DNA of 64,000 nt from the NCBI RefSeq assembly GCF_000428825.1, contig NZ_AUAR01000003.1, positions 124,001-188,000 of the forward strand. The letters run 5' to 3'. Of this stretch, positions 18,869-27,898 are shown one piece after another. The notes below the pieces were generated by a model. It saw only the letters and a program-made list of their open reading frames with translations. It was not told the origin of the DNA and made no database searches. The position numbers were made by a program, and so were the translations under genes. This DNA comes from Desulfomicrobium escambiense DSM 10707 (GTDB lineage: Bacteria > Desulfobacterota > Desulfovibrionia > Desulfovibrionales > Desulfomicrobiaceae). Numbering within the stretch: the first letter of the stretch is position 1; each line of letters begins with the position of its first letter.

Positions 18869-20539
18869 ATGATAACAAGCCAACTCATGAACGAAGGCGC
18901 CAAACAATCCCGACGATCCATCCTCATCATCGAAGACGAGGAGTTCATCCGCCTGACCGTCGCCGACCATCTCAAAGACAGCGGGCACGGCGTCGACGAG
19001 GCCGCAAGCGGTGAGGAAGGGCTGCGACTGCTTGATACGGATCGTCACGAAACCGTGCTTCTCGACTTGCGGCTCGGCGACATGGACGGGCACGCCATCC
19101 TGGCCGGAATCCGGGAGCGATCCGCCGAAATCCCGGTCATCATCGTTTCCGGAGCCGGCGACATGCACGATGTCATCAAGGCGCTGCGCGCGGGGGCGTC
19201 GGACTTTCTGACCAAGCCGATCCTTGATTTCGCCCTGCTCGATCTGGCCCTGGAAAAGGCCTGGGAGCGGCTCGACCTCCTGCGGGAGCGCCGCGAGTAC
19301 GCCCACGAGCTGGAGAAAAGGGTTCTCGAACGGACTGCCGAGCTGGCGGAAACCAACAGCAGACTGCAGGAAAGCGAAGCGCTCTTTCGCCAACTTGTGG
19401 AAAATATAAAGGAAATATTCTGGCTCCAGCAACTTGACCCCCCTCGCATGCTCTATGTCAGCAAGGCCTGCGAAGACATTCTCGGCATAACCGAGGGCGT
19501 CATCCTGGCGGACATCAAGAACCTGGCCGACCGCATTCATCCCGACGACCATGCGCGGGCATGGGACTTCTTCCGGCTCAAGACCCTGGAAAACCCTGTC
19601 GATGAATACTTCAAGTTCATCAGGCCCGACGGGGAGATCCGTTGGCTCCGATCCAAGATTTTTCCCATCGCCAACGCCGACGGGGCGGCCACCCGCGTCG
19701 CCGGCATCACCGAAGACATCACCGAACGCATCGCCTCGGCCGAAAGGGAAAAGGCCAGCCAGCGCCAGCTCATCCAGGCGGACAAGCTGATCTCCCTCGG
19801 CACGCTCGCGGCGGGCGTGGCCCATGAAATCAACAACCCCAATCATCTCCTGCGCTTGAATGCCCGGGCAATGGACCGGATCTGGAGCCTGCTCCGCGGT
19901 CAGCTTGATGAATCGATCCCCGAAATATCCACCATCTCCATCGGCGGCATGACCATGGGAGAGCTCGATGCGGAAATCCCGCGCCTGCTGGGCGGAATGA
20001 TCGGAGCCTCGGACCGCATCCGCGACATTGTCCAGCACATGAAGGATTTCGCCCGGCCGGACTCCGTGGGCACCGACCTGCCGGTCAACGTGGGAGGGGT
20101 CCTGAACGACGCCATTTCCCTGCTGCACAACAAGCTCAAGAACGCGACCGACCACCTGGAGATCGACATCGAGGAGGATCTGCCGCCAGTGCTGGGCAAC
20201 TATCAACGACTGGAGCAGGTCTTCATCAATCTCATCATGAACGCCGCCGAAGCCCTCCCGGACAAGAATGCAGGCATCCATGTCCGCCTGCGCATGAAAA
20301 ACCCGCGCCAAATGGAACTGACCGTCCGAGACGAAGGGACCGGCATCCCCGCGGAGGTGATGGAACACATCTTCGACCCCTTCTTCACTACCAAGCGCGA
20401 CTGCGGCGGGCTCGGACTCGGCCTTGCCATCAGCAAGACCATCATCGACTCCCATGGCGGAAACCTCAGCTTCGAACCGGCGGAAAACGGCGGAACCCTG
20501 GCACGGCTGACTCTGCCGACAACGGAGAAGGACGCATGA
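18869..20539 (+). CDS. Soluble receiver-PAS-histidine kinase
   Basis: A 556-residue cytoplasmic kinase with no membrane helix. An N-terminal receiver domain (phospho-acceptor Asp66, IEDEE acidic pair, TKP lysine) leads through a coiled coil to a PAS domain (about 165-285). The kinase core follows with H box AGVAHEINNP and ATPase boxes near the C-terminus. The N-terminal receiver suggests input from an upstream kinase. The start is not firmly set, because the in-frame ATG at 18887 is as good and neither has a clear ribosome binding site. The stop overlaps the next gene (ATGA), an NtrC-type regulator and its likely partner. Confidence 0.87.
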   Translation: MITSQLMNEGAKQSRRSILIIEDEEFIRLTVADHLKDSGHGVDEAASGEEGLRLLDTDRHETVLLDLRLGDMDGHAILAGIRERSAEIPVIIVSGAGDMHDVIKALRAGASDFLTKPILDFALLDLALEKAWERLDLLRERREYAHELEKRVLERTAELAETNSRLQESEALFRQLVENIKEIFWLQQLDPPRMLYVSKACEDILGITEGVILADIKNLADRIHPDDHARAWDFFRLKTLENPVDEYFKFIRPDGEIRWLRSKIFPIANADGAATRVAGITEDITERIASAEREKASQRQLIQADKLISLGTLAAGVAHEINNPNHLLRLNARAMDRIWSLLRGQLDESIPEISTISIGGMTMGELDAEIPRLLGGMIGASDRIRDIVQHMKDFARPDSVGTDLPVNVGGVLNDAISLLHNKLKNATDHLEIDIEEDLPPVLGNYQRLEQVFINLIMNAAEALPDKNAGIHVRLRMKNPRQMELTVRDEGTGIPAEVMEHIFDPFFTTKRDCGGLGLGLAISKTIIDSHGGNLSFEPAENGGTLARLTLPTTEKDA

Positions 20540-21936
20540 ATCTGTATCCCGCACATCCCGTCCTCCTGGTGGACGATGAAGAGGAAATCCTGACCAGCCT
20601 GAGAATCACGCTTGCCCTGGCCGGAATCACGAACACCATCCTCTGCCCCGACGGTTCGGCGGCGCTGGACATGGCCAGGGGACAGGAAATCGAGGCGGCT
20701 CTCCTGGATGTGCTCATGCCCGGACGCAAGGGCGACGAAATCCTCGAAGGGCTCCTGAACGTCCAGCCCGACCTGCCGGTGATCATGGTCACCGGCGTCG
20801 ACGACGTGGATCTCGCCGTTTCCTGCATGCGCAAAGGCGCCTACGATTACATCCGCAAACCCGCCGACCCGGAGCGCATCGTTTCGGCCCTGACCAGGGC
20901 CTTCGAACTTCGCACCATGCGCCGGGAGCGCCGCAACCTTTCCGCCGGGTTCCTGAACCCGGCGCCGCCCAAGTCCGAAGCGTTCAGCGAACTCGTCACG
21001 CACAGTCCGGCCATGCTGCGCATCTTCCAGTACTGCGAGGCCATCGCCGCAAGCCCGGAACCGGTCCTCATCACGGGGGAAACCGGGGTGGGCAAGGAGC
21101 TTCTGGCCAGGGCCATCCACGTTGCCAGCGCCCGCAAGGGAGAGTTCGTGGCCGTCAATGTGGCCGGACTCGACGACCAGGCCTTCTCCGACACGCTCTT
21201 CGGCCATGTCCGGGGGGCGTTCACCGGCGCGGACCGGGCTCGAGGCGGGTTCATGGAGCGGGCTGCTGGCGGCACGCTTTTTCTCGATGAAATCGGCGAC
21301 CTGCCCCTGCAGGCCCAGATCAAGCTGTTGCGCGTCCTGCAGGAACGGGAATTCTACCCCATTGGCTCGGACCGTCCCAAACCCCTGACCGCCAGAATCA
21401 TTTCGGCGACCAACCGATCTGAGGGCGAGTTGAGCGACACGCAACGCTTCCGCTCGGACTTCTATTTCCGCATCGCAACCCATTCCCTGACCATCCCGCC
21501 CTTGCGGCACCGCCCCGAAGACATCGCCCTTCTGACGGATCACTTTCTGGCCCAAGCCGCCCGGACGTACGGCCACGAGATCGAAATGCCCTCCCGCTGG
21601 CTCGAACTCCTTCGGAAGTACGCATTTCCCGGCAACATCCGAGAGTTGCGCGCCATGATCCTCGACGCGGCGGGAAGGTCCCGCAATGGCCAGCTCTGCC
21701 TGGACGCCCTGGCCGAGAAATTGTCCCCAGCCCAGCCCGCACGGCGCTGCGCCATGCCGGATCAGATGTTTTCAGGCTTTCTGGAGCTGCCCACCCTGCA
21801 GGAAGGCTCGGAGGCCCTTGTCGCCGAAGCGATGAAACGCGCCGGCGGCAATCAGCGGCGGGCGGCCATGCTTCTCGGCATCACGCCGCAGGCCCTGAAC
21901 TCGCGCCTCAAACGCCGGTCGTCCTCCCCGGCATAA
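20536..21936 (+). CDS. NtrC-type sigma-54 response regulator
   Basis: A 466-residue response regulator: receiver (Asp58 in LLDVLMP), AAA+ domain with Walker A GETGVGKE and an intact GAFTGA loop, and a Fis-type helix-turn-helix at the C-terminus. It should activate sigma-54 promoters when phosphorylated, most likely by the overlapping upstream kinase. A sigma-54-like element lies about 175 bases downstream, in front of the HD-GYP/chemoreceptor cluster, so that cluster is a plausible target (inference from position). Confidence 0.9.
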   Translation: MNLYPAHPVLLVDDEEEILTSLRITLALAGITNTILCPDGSAALDMARGQEIEAALLDVLMPGRKGDEILEGLLNVQPDLPVIMVTGVDDVDLAVSCMRKGAYDYIRKPADPERIVSALTRAFELRTMRRERRNLSAGFLNPAPPKSEAFSELVTHSPAMLRIFQYCEAIAASPEPVLITGETGVGKELLARAIHVASARKGEFVAVNVAGLDDQAFSDTLFGHVRGAFTGADRARGGFMERAAGGTLFLDEIGDLPLQAQIKLLRVLQEREFYPIGSDRPKPLTARIISATNRSEGELSDTQRFRSDFYFRIATHSLTIPPLRHRPEDIALLTDHFLAQAARTYGHEIEMPSRWLELLRKYAFPGNIRELRAMILDAAGRSRNGQLCLDALAEKLSPAQPARRCAMPDQMFSGFLELPTLQEGSEALVAEAMKRAGGNQRRAAMLLGITPQALNSRLKRRSSSPA

Positions 21937-22110
21937 AGATACGTTGATTCCGTTCCAAAATCTTGAGTTCCCTTTCCCGTCCCCCGTGCACAGGGCCGCC
22001 GGCCGGCGCCGACCTGGAAAAATAAACATATCTTGATCCCCTCTTCCCGACCCCTTCACGCATCTTCGCCCAACGCCTTGTTCTGATTCAGTTTTTATCT
22101 CAGGAAAATA

Positions 22111-22126
22111 TGGCACGCCTCTTGGT
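22111..22126 (+). promoter_or_regulatory. Sigma-54-like promoter before HD-GYP gene
   Basis: TGGCAC, 5 bases, TTGG: a perfect -24 box, correct spacing between the two doublets (10 bases), but GG instead of GC at -12. It lies 25 bases before the GTG start, leaving a very short leader that begins about at the ribosome binding site. It follows an NtrC-type regulator gene. Confidence 0.5.
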
Positions 22127-22150
22127 TATCGGCAACCAGGAGGTGCCCTT

Positions 22151-23257
22151 GTGGTCACATCAATTCACACCCAAATACCTACAGTCCTGCTCATCGACGA
22201 CGAGCGGATGTACCGCCTGATCGTAGGCGATTACCTCCGCGACAGCGGGTACGCAGTTCTCGAAGCGGAATCCGCGGCCGAGGGCATGCGCATCTTCGAG
22301 AACGTCCAGCCGGATATCGTCATTACCGACCTGCGCATGCCGGGAGGCAACGGGAACCAGGTCGTCACGCGCCTGCAGAATATAGCACCCGAAACTCCGG
22401 TCATCATCATTTCCGGAACAGCCAATCTGGAAGAGGCGCTCGGCACGCTACGCGAGGGAGCCTGCGATTTCATCCCCAAGCCGGTTCGGGAGATGGACCG
22501 CATCAAACAGGCCATCGACGCGGCCATGAACAAGGTGCGCCTGAACCAGGAGAGCCGGTTCATCAAGCGCGCCCTGGAAGAAGAGATCGCGCAGCGGACG
22601 TGCGAGTTGCGGGAACTCAACGCGCAGCTCAAGCACGCCCTTGAATCCACGGTCAACGCCCTTGGCGTCATCGTGGCCCAGAAGGACCCCTACACCGCCG
22701 GACACAACGAGCGCGTGGCGCGCATCGCCATGGCCCTGGGACATTCCATGGGCCTGGCCCAGAATCGCATCGAAACGCTGCGCGTTGCCGGGAACCTGCA
22801 CGACATCGGCAAGATCAGCGTCCCGGAAGAAATTCTGAACAAACCGGACAGACTCACTCCGGAAGAGTACGAACAGGTCAAGATCCACCCGGAAACAGGG
22901 TTCGATATCCTCAAGGACATCCCCTTCAACGGGCCGGTGGCCGAAATCGTGCTCCAACACCATGAACGCTACAACGGCACGGGCTATCCGCGCGGACTCA
23001 AGCGCGACGAGGCCCTGCTCGAAGCGCGCATCCTCTCCGTGGCGGACATCTACGAAGCGCTCACCTCGGACCGACCCTACCGGCAAGCCATTCCCCACGA
23101 TCAGGCCATGGCCCACATCATCCGCGAAGCCGGAAACCAGGTCTGCCCCCTTTGCGCATGCGCGTTCGTAGCCGCCAACAAATCCGGGGCGCTGCTCGCC
23201 ATCGCCGAAAACGCCTCTCCCGGACAACGTCCTGACTGCGGAGCCAAGCTCCCGTGA
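22151..23257 (+). CDS. Response regulator with HD-GYP domain (c-di-GMP phosphodiesterase)
   Basis: A 368-residue protein. The receiver (Asp60 in VITDLRMP, IDDE acidic pair) is joined by a coiled coil to an HD-GYP domain with the metal-binding HD pair (His217-Asp218), then HHERYNGTGYP and DIYEALTSDRPYR. HD-GYP domains hydrolyse cyclic di-GMP, and the catalytic signature looks complete. The GTG start is set by AGGAGGT six bases upstream. The last 45 residues are unusual: where FDP is expected the protein reads VCPLC, and another cysteine follows in the tail. It heads a same-strand cluster of chemoreceptor and chemotaxis genes. Confidence 0.88.
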   Translation: MVTSIHTQIPTVLLIDDERMYRLIVGDYLRDSGYAVLEAESAAEGMRIFENVQPDIVITDLRMPGGNGNQVVTRLQNIAPETPVIIISGTANLEEALGTLREGACDFIPKPVREMDRIKQAIDAAMNKVRLNQESRFIKRALEEEIAQRTCELRELNAQLKHALESTVNALGVIVAQKDPYTAGHNERVARIAMALGHSMGLAQNRIETLRVAGNLHDIGKISVPEEILNKPDRLTPEEYEQVKIHPETGFDILKDIPFNGPVAEIVLQHHERYNGTGYPRGLKRDEALLEARILSVADIYEALTSDRPYRQAIPHDQAMAHIIREAGNQVCPLCACAFVAANKSGALLAIAENASPGQRPDCGAKLP

Positions 23258-23312
23258 ACGTCAGTAGATGTATGAAAACCTCAATACGCATGACCTGTTA
23301 CGGAGCATAGCC

Positions 23313-25190
23313 ATGACCCTTCGCATCAAACTCTTATCCATCGCCATCATCGCCATCATCGGTTTTTTGTGTGTCTTCCTCGTCAACGAGTACGGGGCGC
23401 ACAGAAAGGACAAGGCGGCCCTGCTGCTCGAAGAAGCCACGGACGTGCAAATCGGGATGCTGGAGGCGCGCAGATCGGAAAAGGATTTCTTGGCCCGAAA
23501 AGACATGAAATACGCGACAATCGTCTCCGAGACGACGGCAAGAATCCTGGACGAGCTTGACCATGTTAGCGCGGAACCGGCCCTGCGCGACAAGGCTGCC
23601 GTCATCAAGGGATTGATGAACGAATACCTGACCCATTTCTCAACGGTCGTCCAAAACGAACAGTTGCTGGGCCTGAACGAAAACGAAGGTCTGACCGGCG
23701 AATTGCGGTCAAGCATACACGAAGTCGAAGAACTCATATCCGAGCGCAATAATGACTCTTTGAACGCAAGAATACTCATGCTGCGTCGGATGGAAAAGGA
23801 TTTCATGCTGCGAGGTGACATTGCGTATGTAAAGTCTTTCCAAAATGAAATGCTGCGCATGCGTACCCTGACAGGAGATGTCCTGGCAGATGACCCGCAA
23901 ACCATGCAGATTGTCAGCGAACATTTATCGACATACGAAAAAGCATTCACGACATACGCCAAAGAAGTGGAGGCCATGAAGGAAACGCAGGAGCAGTTCC
24001 GGGATATTATCAGACAAACGGAACCGCTTATCGAGGAGCTTGCCGCGACAACGCATCAACTCATCGAAGATCAGCAAAAATCCATCCGCCGGTTCACCAT
24101 TATCGGAGTGCTGATCTTTTCGACCCTGACGCTGGGAGTCATCGCTCTGGTGATGCGTTCCATCACGGCGCCCCTGAATCATCTGGCCGCCCAGAGCCTG
24201 AAAGTCGCCCAAGGGGACTACACGGTGTCCATCTCCTACAAGGTCAAGGACCCCATCGGGCATCTGGCGGATTCCATGAACACCATGATCGAGCGCACCA
24301 AGGCCATGCTCGCGGAGATTACCGCCGCCACCCAGACCTTGGCCGCATCCTCATCCGAACTCTCCACCATTTCGGGGCAGATGACGGCAGGCGCCGGCCA
24401 GACCGCTTCCATGGCCGCCACGGTCAACACATCCGCCGAAGAGGTCAGCGCAAGCATGAACTCTGTTTCCGCGGCCATGGAGCAGGCCACCAGCAATATG
24501 GGCACTGTGGCCGCGGCCGCCGAGGAAATGTCCGCCACCATCCAGGAAATCGCCCAGAACTCCGAACGCGCCAGATCCACGACATCCAGCGCCGTCGACA
24601 AGGCCCGGGAAACCTCCGGAAAAGTCAACGAACTGGGCCTGGCGGCCAAGGAAATTTCCACCGTCACCGCAACCATCGCGGCCATTTCCTCCCAGACCAA
24701 TCTGCTGGCCCTGAACGCCACCATCGAGGCGGCCAGGGCGGGAGAATCAGGACGCGGATTCGCGGTTGTCGCCAACGAGATCAAGGAGTTGGCTCAGCAG
24801 ACGGCCCGCGCCACTGAGGACATCCGCGAAAAGATCACGGACGTTCAAGAGGTTACCGCCGGAACCGTGCATGAAATCCAAGAGATCACAGGGCTCATCC
24901 ACGAGATGAACGACATCATCGGCGCCATCGCCACGGCGGTCGAGGAGCAGTCCGTAACCACCCGCGACATCGCCGAAAATGTGGGCCAGGCCTCGGCGGG
25001 CATTACGGAAATAAATGAAAGCGTCGCGTCGAGCTCTGCCATGACCAATTCCATCAACGCCGACATCGCACAAGTCCGCATGGCATCCGACGAGATGAGC
25101 GTCAGCAGCCGCACCGTGCAGGAAAGCTCCACGGAGTTGTCGCAACTGGCGGAGCGACTGGCGGATCTTGTCTCACGATTCAAAATATAA
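23313..25190 (+). CDS. Methyl-accepting chemotaxis protein with HBM-like sensor
   Basis: A 625-residue chemoreceptor with a first membrane helix (about residues 5-22). The periplasmic helical region carries two RRxEKDF-type repeats (near residues 52 and 155) typical of the helical bimodular (HBM) sensor. A second membrane helix (about 265-287), a HAMP domain and a long MA signalling domain follow. The hairpin tip contains the usual [19 protein letters not shown]-like sequence. No CheR-binding pentapeptide is seen at the C-terminus. The start was placed at the ATG with GGAG upstream rather than 15 codons earlier. The sensor-coding part is visibly more AT-rich than the signalling half. Confidence 0.9.
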   Translation: MTLRIKLLSIAIIAIIGFLCVFLVNEYGAHRKDKAALLLEEATDVQIGMLEARRSEKDFLARKDMKYATIVSETTARILDELDHVSAEPALRDKAAVIKGLMNEYLTHFSTVVQNEQLLGLNENEGLTGELRSSIHEVEELISERNNDSLNARILMLRRMEKDFMLRGDIAYVKSFQNEMLRMRTLTGDVLADDPQTMQIVSEHLSTYEKAFTTYAKEVEAMKETQEQFRDIIRQTEPLIEELAATTHQLIEDQQKSIRRFTIIGVLIFSTLTLGVIALVMRSITAPLNHLAAQSLKVAQGDYTVSISYKVKDPIGHLADSMNTMIERTKAMLAEITAATQTLAASSSELSTISGQMTAGAGQTASMAATVNTSAEEVSASMNSVSAAMEQATSNMGTVAAAAEEMSATIQEIAQNSERARSTTSSAVDKARETSGKVNELGLAAKEISTVTATIAAISSQTNLLALNATIEAARAGESGRGFAVVANEIKELAQQTARATEDIREKITDVQEVTAGTVHEIQEITGLIHEMNDIIGAIATAVEEQSVTTRDIAENVGQASAGITEINESVASSSAMTNSINADIAQVRMASDEMSVSSRTVQESSTELSQLAERLADLVSRFKI

Positions 25191-25235
25191 TCCAACGCAT
25201 CAAAACAAAAACAGACAAACTCAAGGAGCACTACA

Positions 25236-26900
25236 ATGCAATGGTTCATCGACATGCGCATCATGAACAAGCTTTTACTCTCGTTTGGCATCATCCTGTC
25301 CATCATGGCAGGCCTTGGATGGTTTGCAAGCATCCAAATGGCCGAGGTCAATGACAAGTCAACGGAGATAAGCCACAACTGGCTCCCCAGCGTTCAGGCC
25401 TGCGGCGAACTCAATGCGATGATCCGCGAGGTCCGCATCGCTGAATATGGGCATGTCATTTCTGAAGACGAAAAGAATATGGCTGAATTCGAAAAACGCA
25501 TTGAGCAATACACAGCCACGATGCAGCATGTCAGATCCGAATACGAAAAGCTCCCCAGCCTGGAAGAGGAAAGTCGTCTTTACAAAGAATTCGAGCAGCA
25601 TTGGGATCTCTACATGAAAGAACACGTCACGGTCATGGCCTTGTCCCGCGACATGCAGACCCAAGAGGCGATCAAGGCCATGCGCGGGGCATCGCGAACC
25701 GAATACTACGCGGCCAAGGAGGCTCTGGACAAGATCATCCAGATCCAGAAGAGCGCTTCCGACGCCGCCAGCGCCGAAGGCGACGCGATTTACGCCCACT
25801 CCCGCACATCCATCATCGTCGCCAATGTCGCCGCCATCATTGCCGGATTCCTGCTGGCTTTTCTCGTGGCCCGGATCATCACCCGCCAGCTGGGCACGGA
25901 ACCCGGCGTCATCGCGTCCGTCGCGGACCGGGTCGCCGGCGGCGACCTGACCGTCTCCTTTGGCGACACCGCGCGCCACATCGGCGTCTACGCGGACATC
26001 AAGCGCATGTGCGAACGCCTGCGCGAAATCGTGGCCGAGGTACAGAGCGCCTCTGAAAACGTGGCCTCGGGGTCGGAGGAAATGAGCGCTTCGGCCGAGC
26101 AGCTTTCACAGGGCTCAACGGAACAGGCTGCTTCCGTCGAGGAAGTGTCCTCCAGCATGGAGCAGATGGCCTCCAATATCCGGCAAAACGCCGACAATGC
26201 CGCGCAGACGGAAAAGATCGCTCTCAAGGCGGCCCAGGACGCCGACGTGAGCGGCAGGACAGTGGTCCAGGCCGTGGACGCCATGAAGAAGATCGCTGAA
26301 AAGATCTCCATCGTCGAGGAGATTGCCCGCCAGACCAACCTTCTGGCCCTTAACGCCGCCATCGAGGCCGCCCGCGCCGGCGAGCACGGCAAGGGCTTCG
26401 CCGTGGTCGCGGCGGAAGTGCGCAAGCTGGCCGAGCGTAGCGGCTCGGCCGCGGCCGAGATCAGCGACCTGTCCTCTTCCACGGTGACCGTGGCCGACCA
26501 GGCCGGGCAGATGCTGGTCAAGCTCGTCCCGGACATCCAGCGCACGGCCGAACTCGTGCAGGAAATCTCGGCCGCCTCCAACGAGCAGAACGCGGGCGCG
26601 GAACAGATCAACAAGGCCCTGCAGCAGCTCGACCAGGTCATTCAGCAGAACGCCTCGGCCTCCGAGGAGATGGCCTCCACATCCGAAGAGCTGTCCAGCC
26701 AGGCTGAACAGCTGCAAAGCACCATCGGCTTCTTCCGGCTCGGCACGGGCAGTGCCAAGGTCGTCCGCCAGGCCCCTCGCCGGAGCACCCCTCAGACTGC
26801 CCGCAAAGCCCCCAAGGCACTGGTCGCCAGAACCCCTGCCAGCGGTCTGGCCCTGGACATGGGCCGCGATGACGAAGACGACGAATTCGAACGCTTCTAA
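25236..26900 (+). CDS. Methyl-accepting chemotaxis protein with four-helix-bundle sensor
   Basis: A 554-residue chemoreceptor: N-terminal membrane helix (about residues 10-32), 4HB_MCP-type periplasmic domain, second membrane helix (about 188-210), short HAMP and MA signalling domain with [20 protein letters not shown] flexible Pro/Ala-rich tail ends in EFERF, which fits the loose CheR/CheB tethering pentapeptide pattern (aromatic, two residues, aromatic). It has a good AAGGAG ribosome binding site and follows the first receptor by 45 bases. The ligand cannot be predicted. Confidence 0.9.
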   Translation: MQWFIDMRIMNKLLLSFGIILSIMAGLGWFASIQMAEVNDKSTEISHNWLPSVQACGELNAMIREVRIAEYGHVISEDEKNMAEFEKRIEQYTATMQHVRSEYEKLPSLEEESRLYKEFEQHWDLYMKEHVTVMALSRDMQTQEAIKAMRGASRTEYYAAKEALDKIIQIQKSASDAASAEGDAIYAHSRTSIIVANVAAIIAGFLLAFLVARIITRQLGTEPGVIASVADRVAGGDLTVSFGDTARHIGVYADIKRMCERLREIVAEVQSASENVASGSEEMSASAEQLSQGSTEQAASVEEVSSSMEQMASNIRQNADNAAQTEKIALKAAQDADVSGRTVVQAVDAMKKIAEKISIVEEIARQTNLLALNAAIEAARAGEHGKGFAVVAAEVRKLAERSGSAAAEISDLSSSTVTVADQAGQMLVKLVPDIQRTAELVQEISAASNEQNAGAEQINKALQQLDQVIQQNASASEEMASTSEELSSQAEQLQSTIGFFRLGTGSAKVVRQAPRRSTPQTARKAPKALVARTPASGLALDMGRDDEDDEFERF

Positions 26901-26919
26901 CCAGAGGACGAGACGACCG

Positions 26920-27411
26920 ATGAACGACAACACCATTCTGCAATACCTGACCTTCGGCCTGGGTGACGAGGTTTTCGCCCTGGAAACGGGTTGTGTGCGC
27001 GAAGTCATCGAACTCGTGCCCGTGACCCGCATTCCCAAGACTCCTCCCTTCATGCGCGGGGTCATCAACCTGCGCGGCCACGCCGTGCCCGTAGTGGACC
27101 TGCGCATCAAGTTCGACCTGCCGCAGGTCGAGGACACGGTGAACACCTGCATCATCATCGTGGATGTGGAGATCGAGGGCGAGAAGTGCCACATGGGCGC
27201 CATCGTGGACTCCGTGCTCGAAGTCTTCGAGATGGCAAACGACCAGATAACCCCGCCACCGCGCATGGGCACGGCCATCCGCCCGGATTTCATCCGCGGC
27301 ATGGGCAAGCAGGGCGACGAGTTCATCATGATCCTCGACATCGGCAAGGTCTTCTCCCCCGAGGAGCTTTCCCTGCTGAGCAATGCCGAGACCGATGACG
27401 CGGATGCCTGA
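26920..27411 (+). CDS. cheW: Chemotaxis coupling protein CheW
   Basis: A 163-residue CheW, the adaptor between receptors and CheA, with the conserved MRGVINLRG and PVVDLR segments. It lies 19 bases after the second receptor and upstream of cheA. Length is normal for the family. A weak stem-loop occurs in the 120-base gap downstream. Confidence 0.92.
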   Translation: MNDNTILQYLTFGLGDEVFALETGCVREVIELVPVTRIPKTPPFMRGVINLRGHAVPVVDLRIKFDLPQVEDTVNTCIIIVDVEIEGEKCHMGAIVDSVLEVFEMANDQITPPPRMGTAIRPDFIRGMGKQGDEFIMILDIGKVFSPEELSLLSNAETDDADA

Positions 27412-27470
27412 CGGGTGCGCCCTCCCGGCGCGCCCAACAGGCAATCCCCCATCGCCCCCCTCATACGAAC

Positions 27471-27502
27471 CGCTCCCATCGGCATGGCGACCCGATGGGG
27501 CG
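27471..27502 (+). terminator. Stem-loop after cheW
   Basis: An 11-bp stem with one imperfect pair (27471-27482 with 27492-27502) lies between cheW and the STAS gene. There is no T run, so attenuation or mRNA processing is as likely as termination. Confidence 0.3.
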
Positions 27503-27532
27503 GCCCTTGCAGCCACAAGCCAGGAGGCTTCG

Positions 27533-27850
27533 GTGTTTTCCTATTCTGTCGACAATGTTCAGGGCCGCCCTGTCGTAAGGCTCGTTGGAGATCTCACGCT
27601 GGAGCATTCCAGGGATATCCTTTCGGAACTGCTGGCCAGCCTGTCCGCGCACAGCGACATAACGATCGATCTGGGAGAGTCGACGAAAAGCGATCTCTCC
27701 TTTTTCCTGATTCTGTACGCCCTGCTCAAGCATCCGACCGCAAACATCAGATTTGCGCGCGTGCCCGGGCATCTTTTCGACAACGCCGAGACCATCGGGG
27801 CGGACGATCTCATGAAGGAGCTCTCGACCCGTATGGAGAATAACACATGA
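27533..27850 (+). CDS. STAS domain protein in chemotaxis cluster
   Basis: A 105-residue single STAS-like domain (VRLVGDLTLEHSRDIL; later SDLSFFLILYAL at the position of the usual phosphorylated-serine loop). STAS proteins next to cheA in delta-proteobacteria are common, but their role is not settled. The GTG start is chosen because AGGAGG lies five bases upstream; an open frame upstream lacks any signal. The stop codon overlaps a tiny 9-codon reading frame (27847-27876). Confidence 0.72.
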   Translation: MFSYSVDNVQGRPVVRLVGDLTLEHSRDILSELLASLSAHSDITIDLGESTKSDLSFFLILYALLKHPTANIRFARVPGHLFDNAETIGADDLMKELSTRMENNT

Positions 27851-27898
27851 GCAAGACCAGAACACTGCTGCGCTAGTCCCTCGATCCCGGAGCCGTAC

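Noticed and set aside
23248-23312. Frameshift at the end of the HD-GYP gene
   Set aside because: The frame ends in a normal stop before the next ribosome binding site, and other frames do not restore a family-like tail, so it is kept as an intact gene with an unusual C-terminus.
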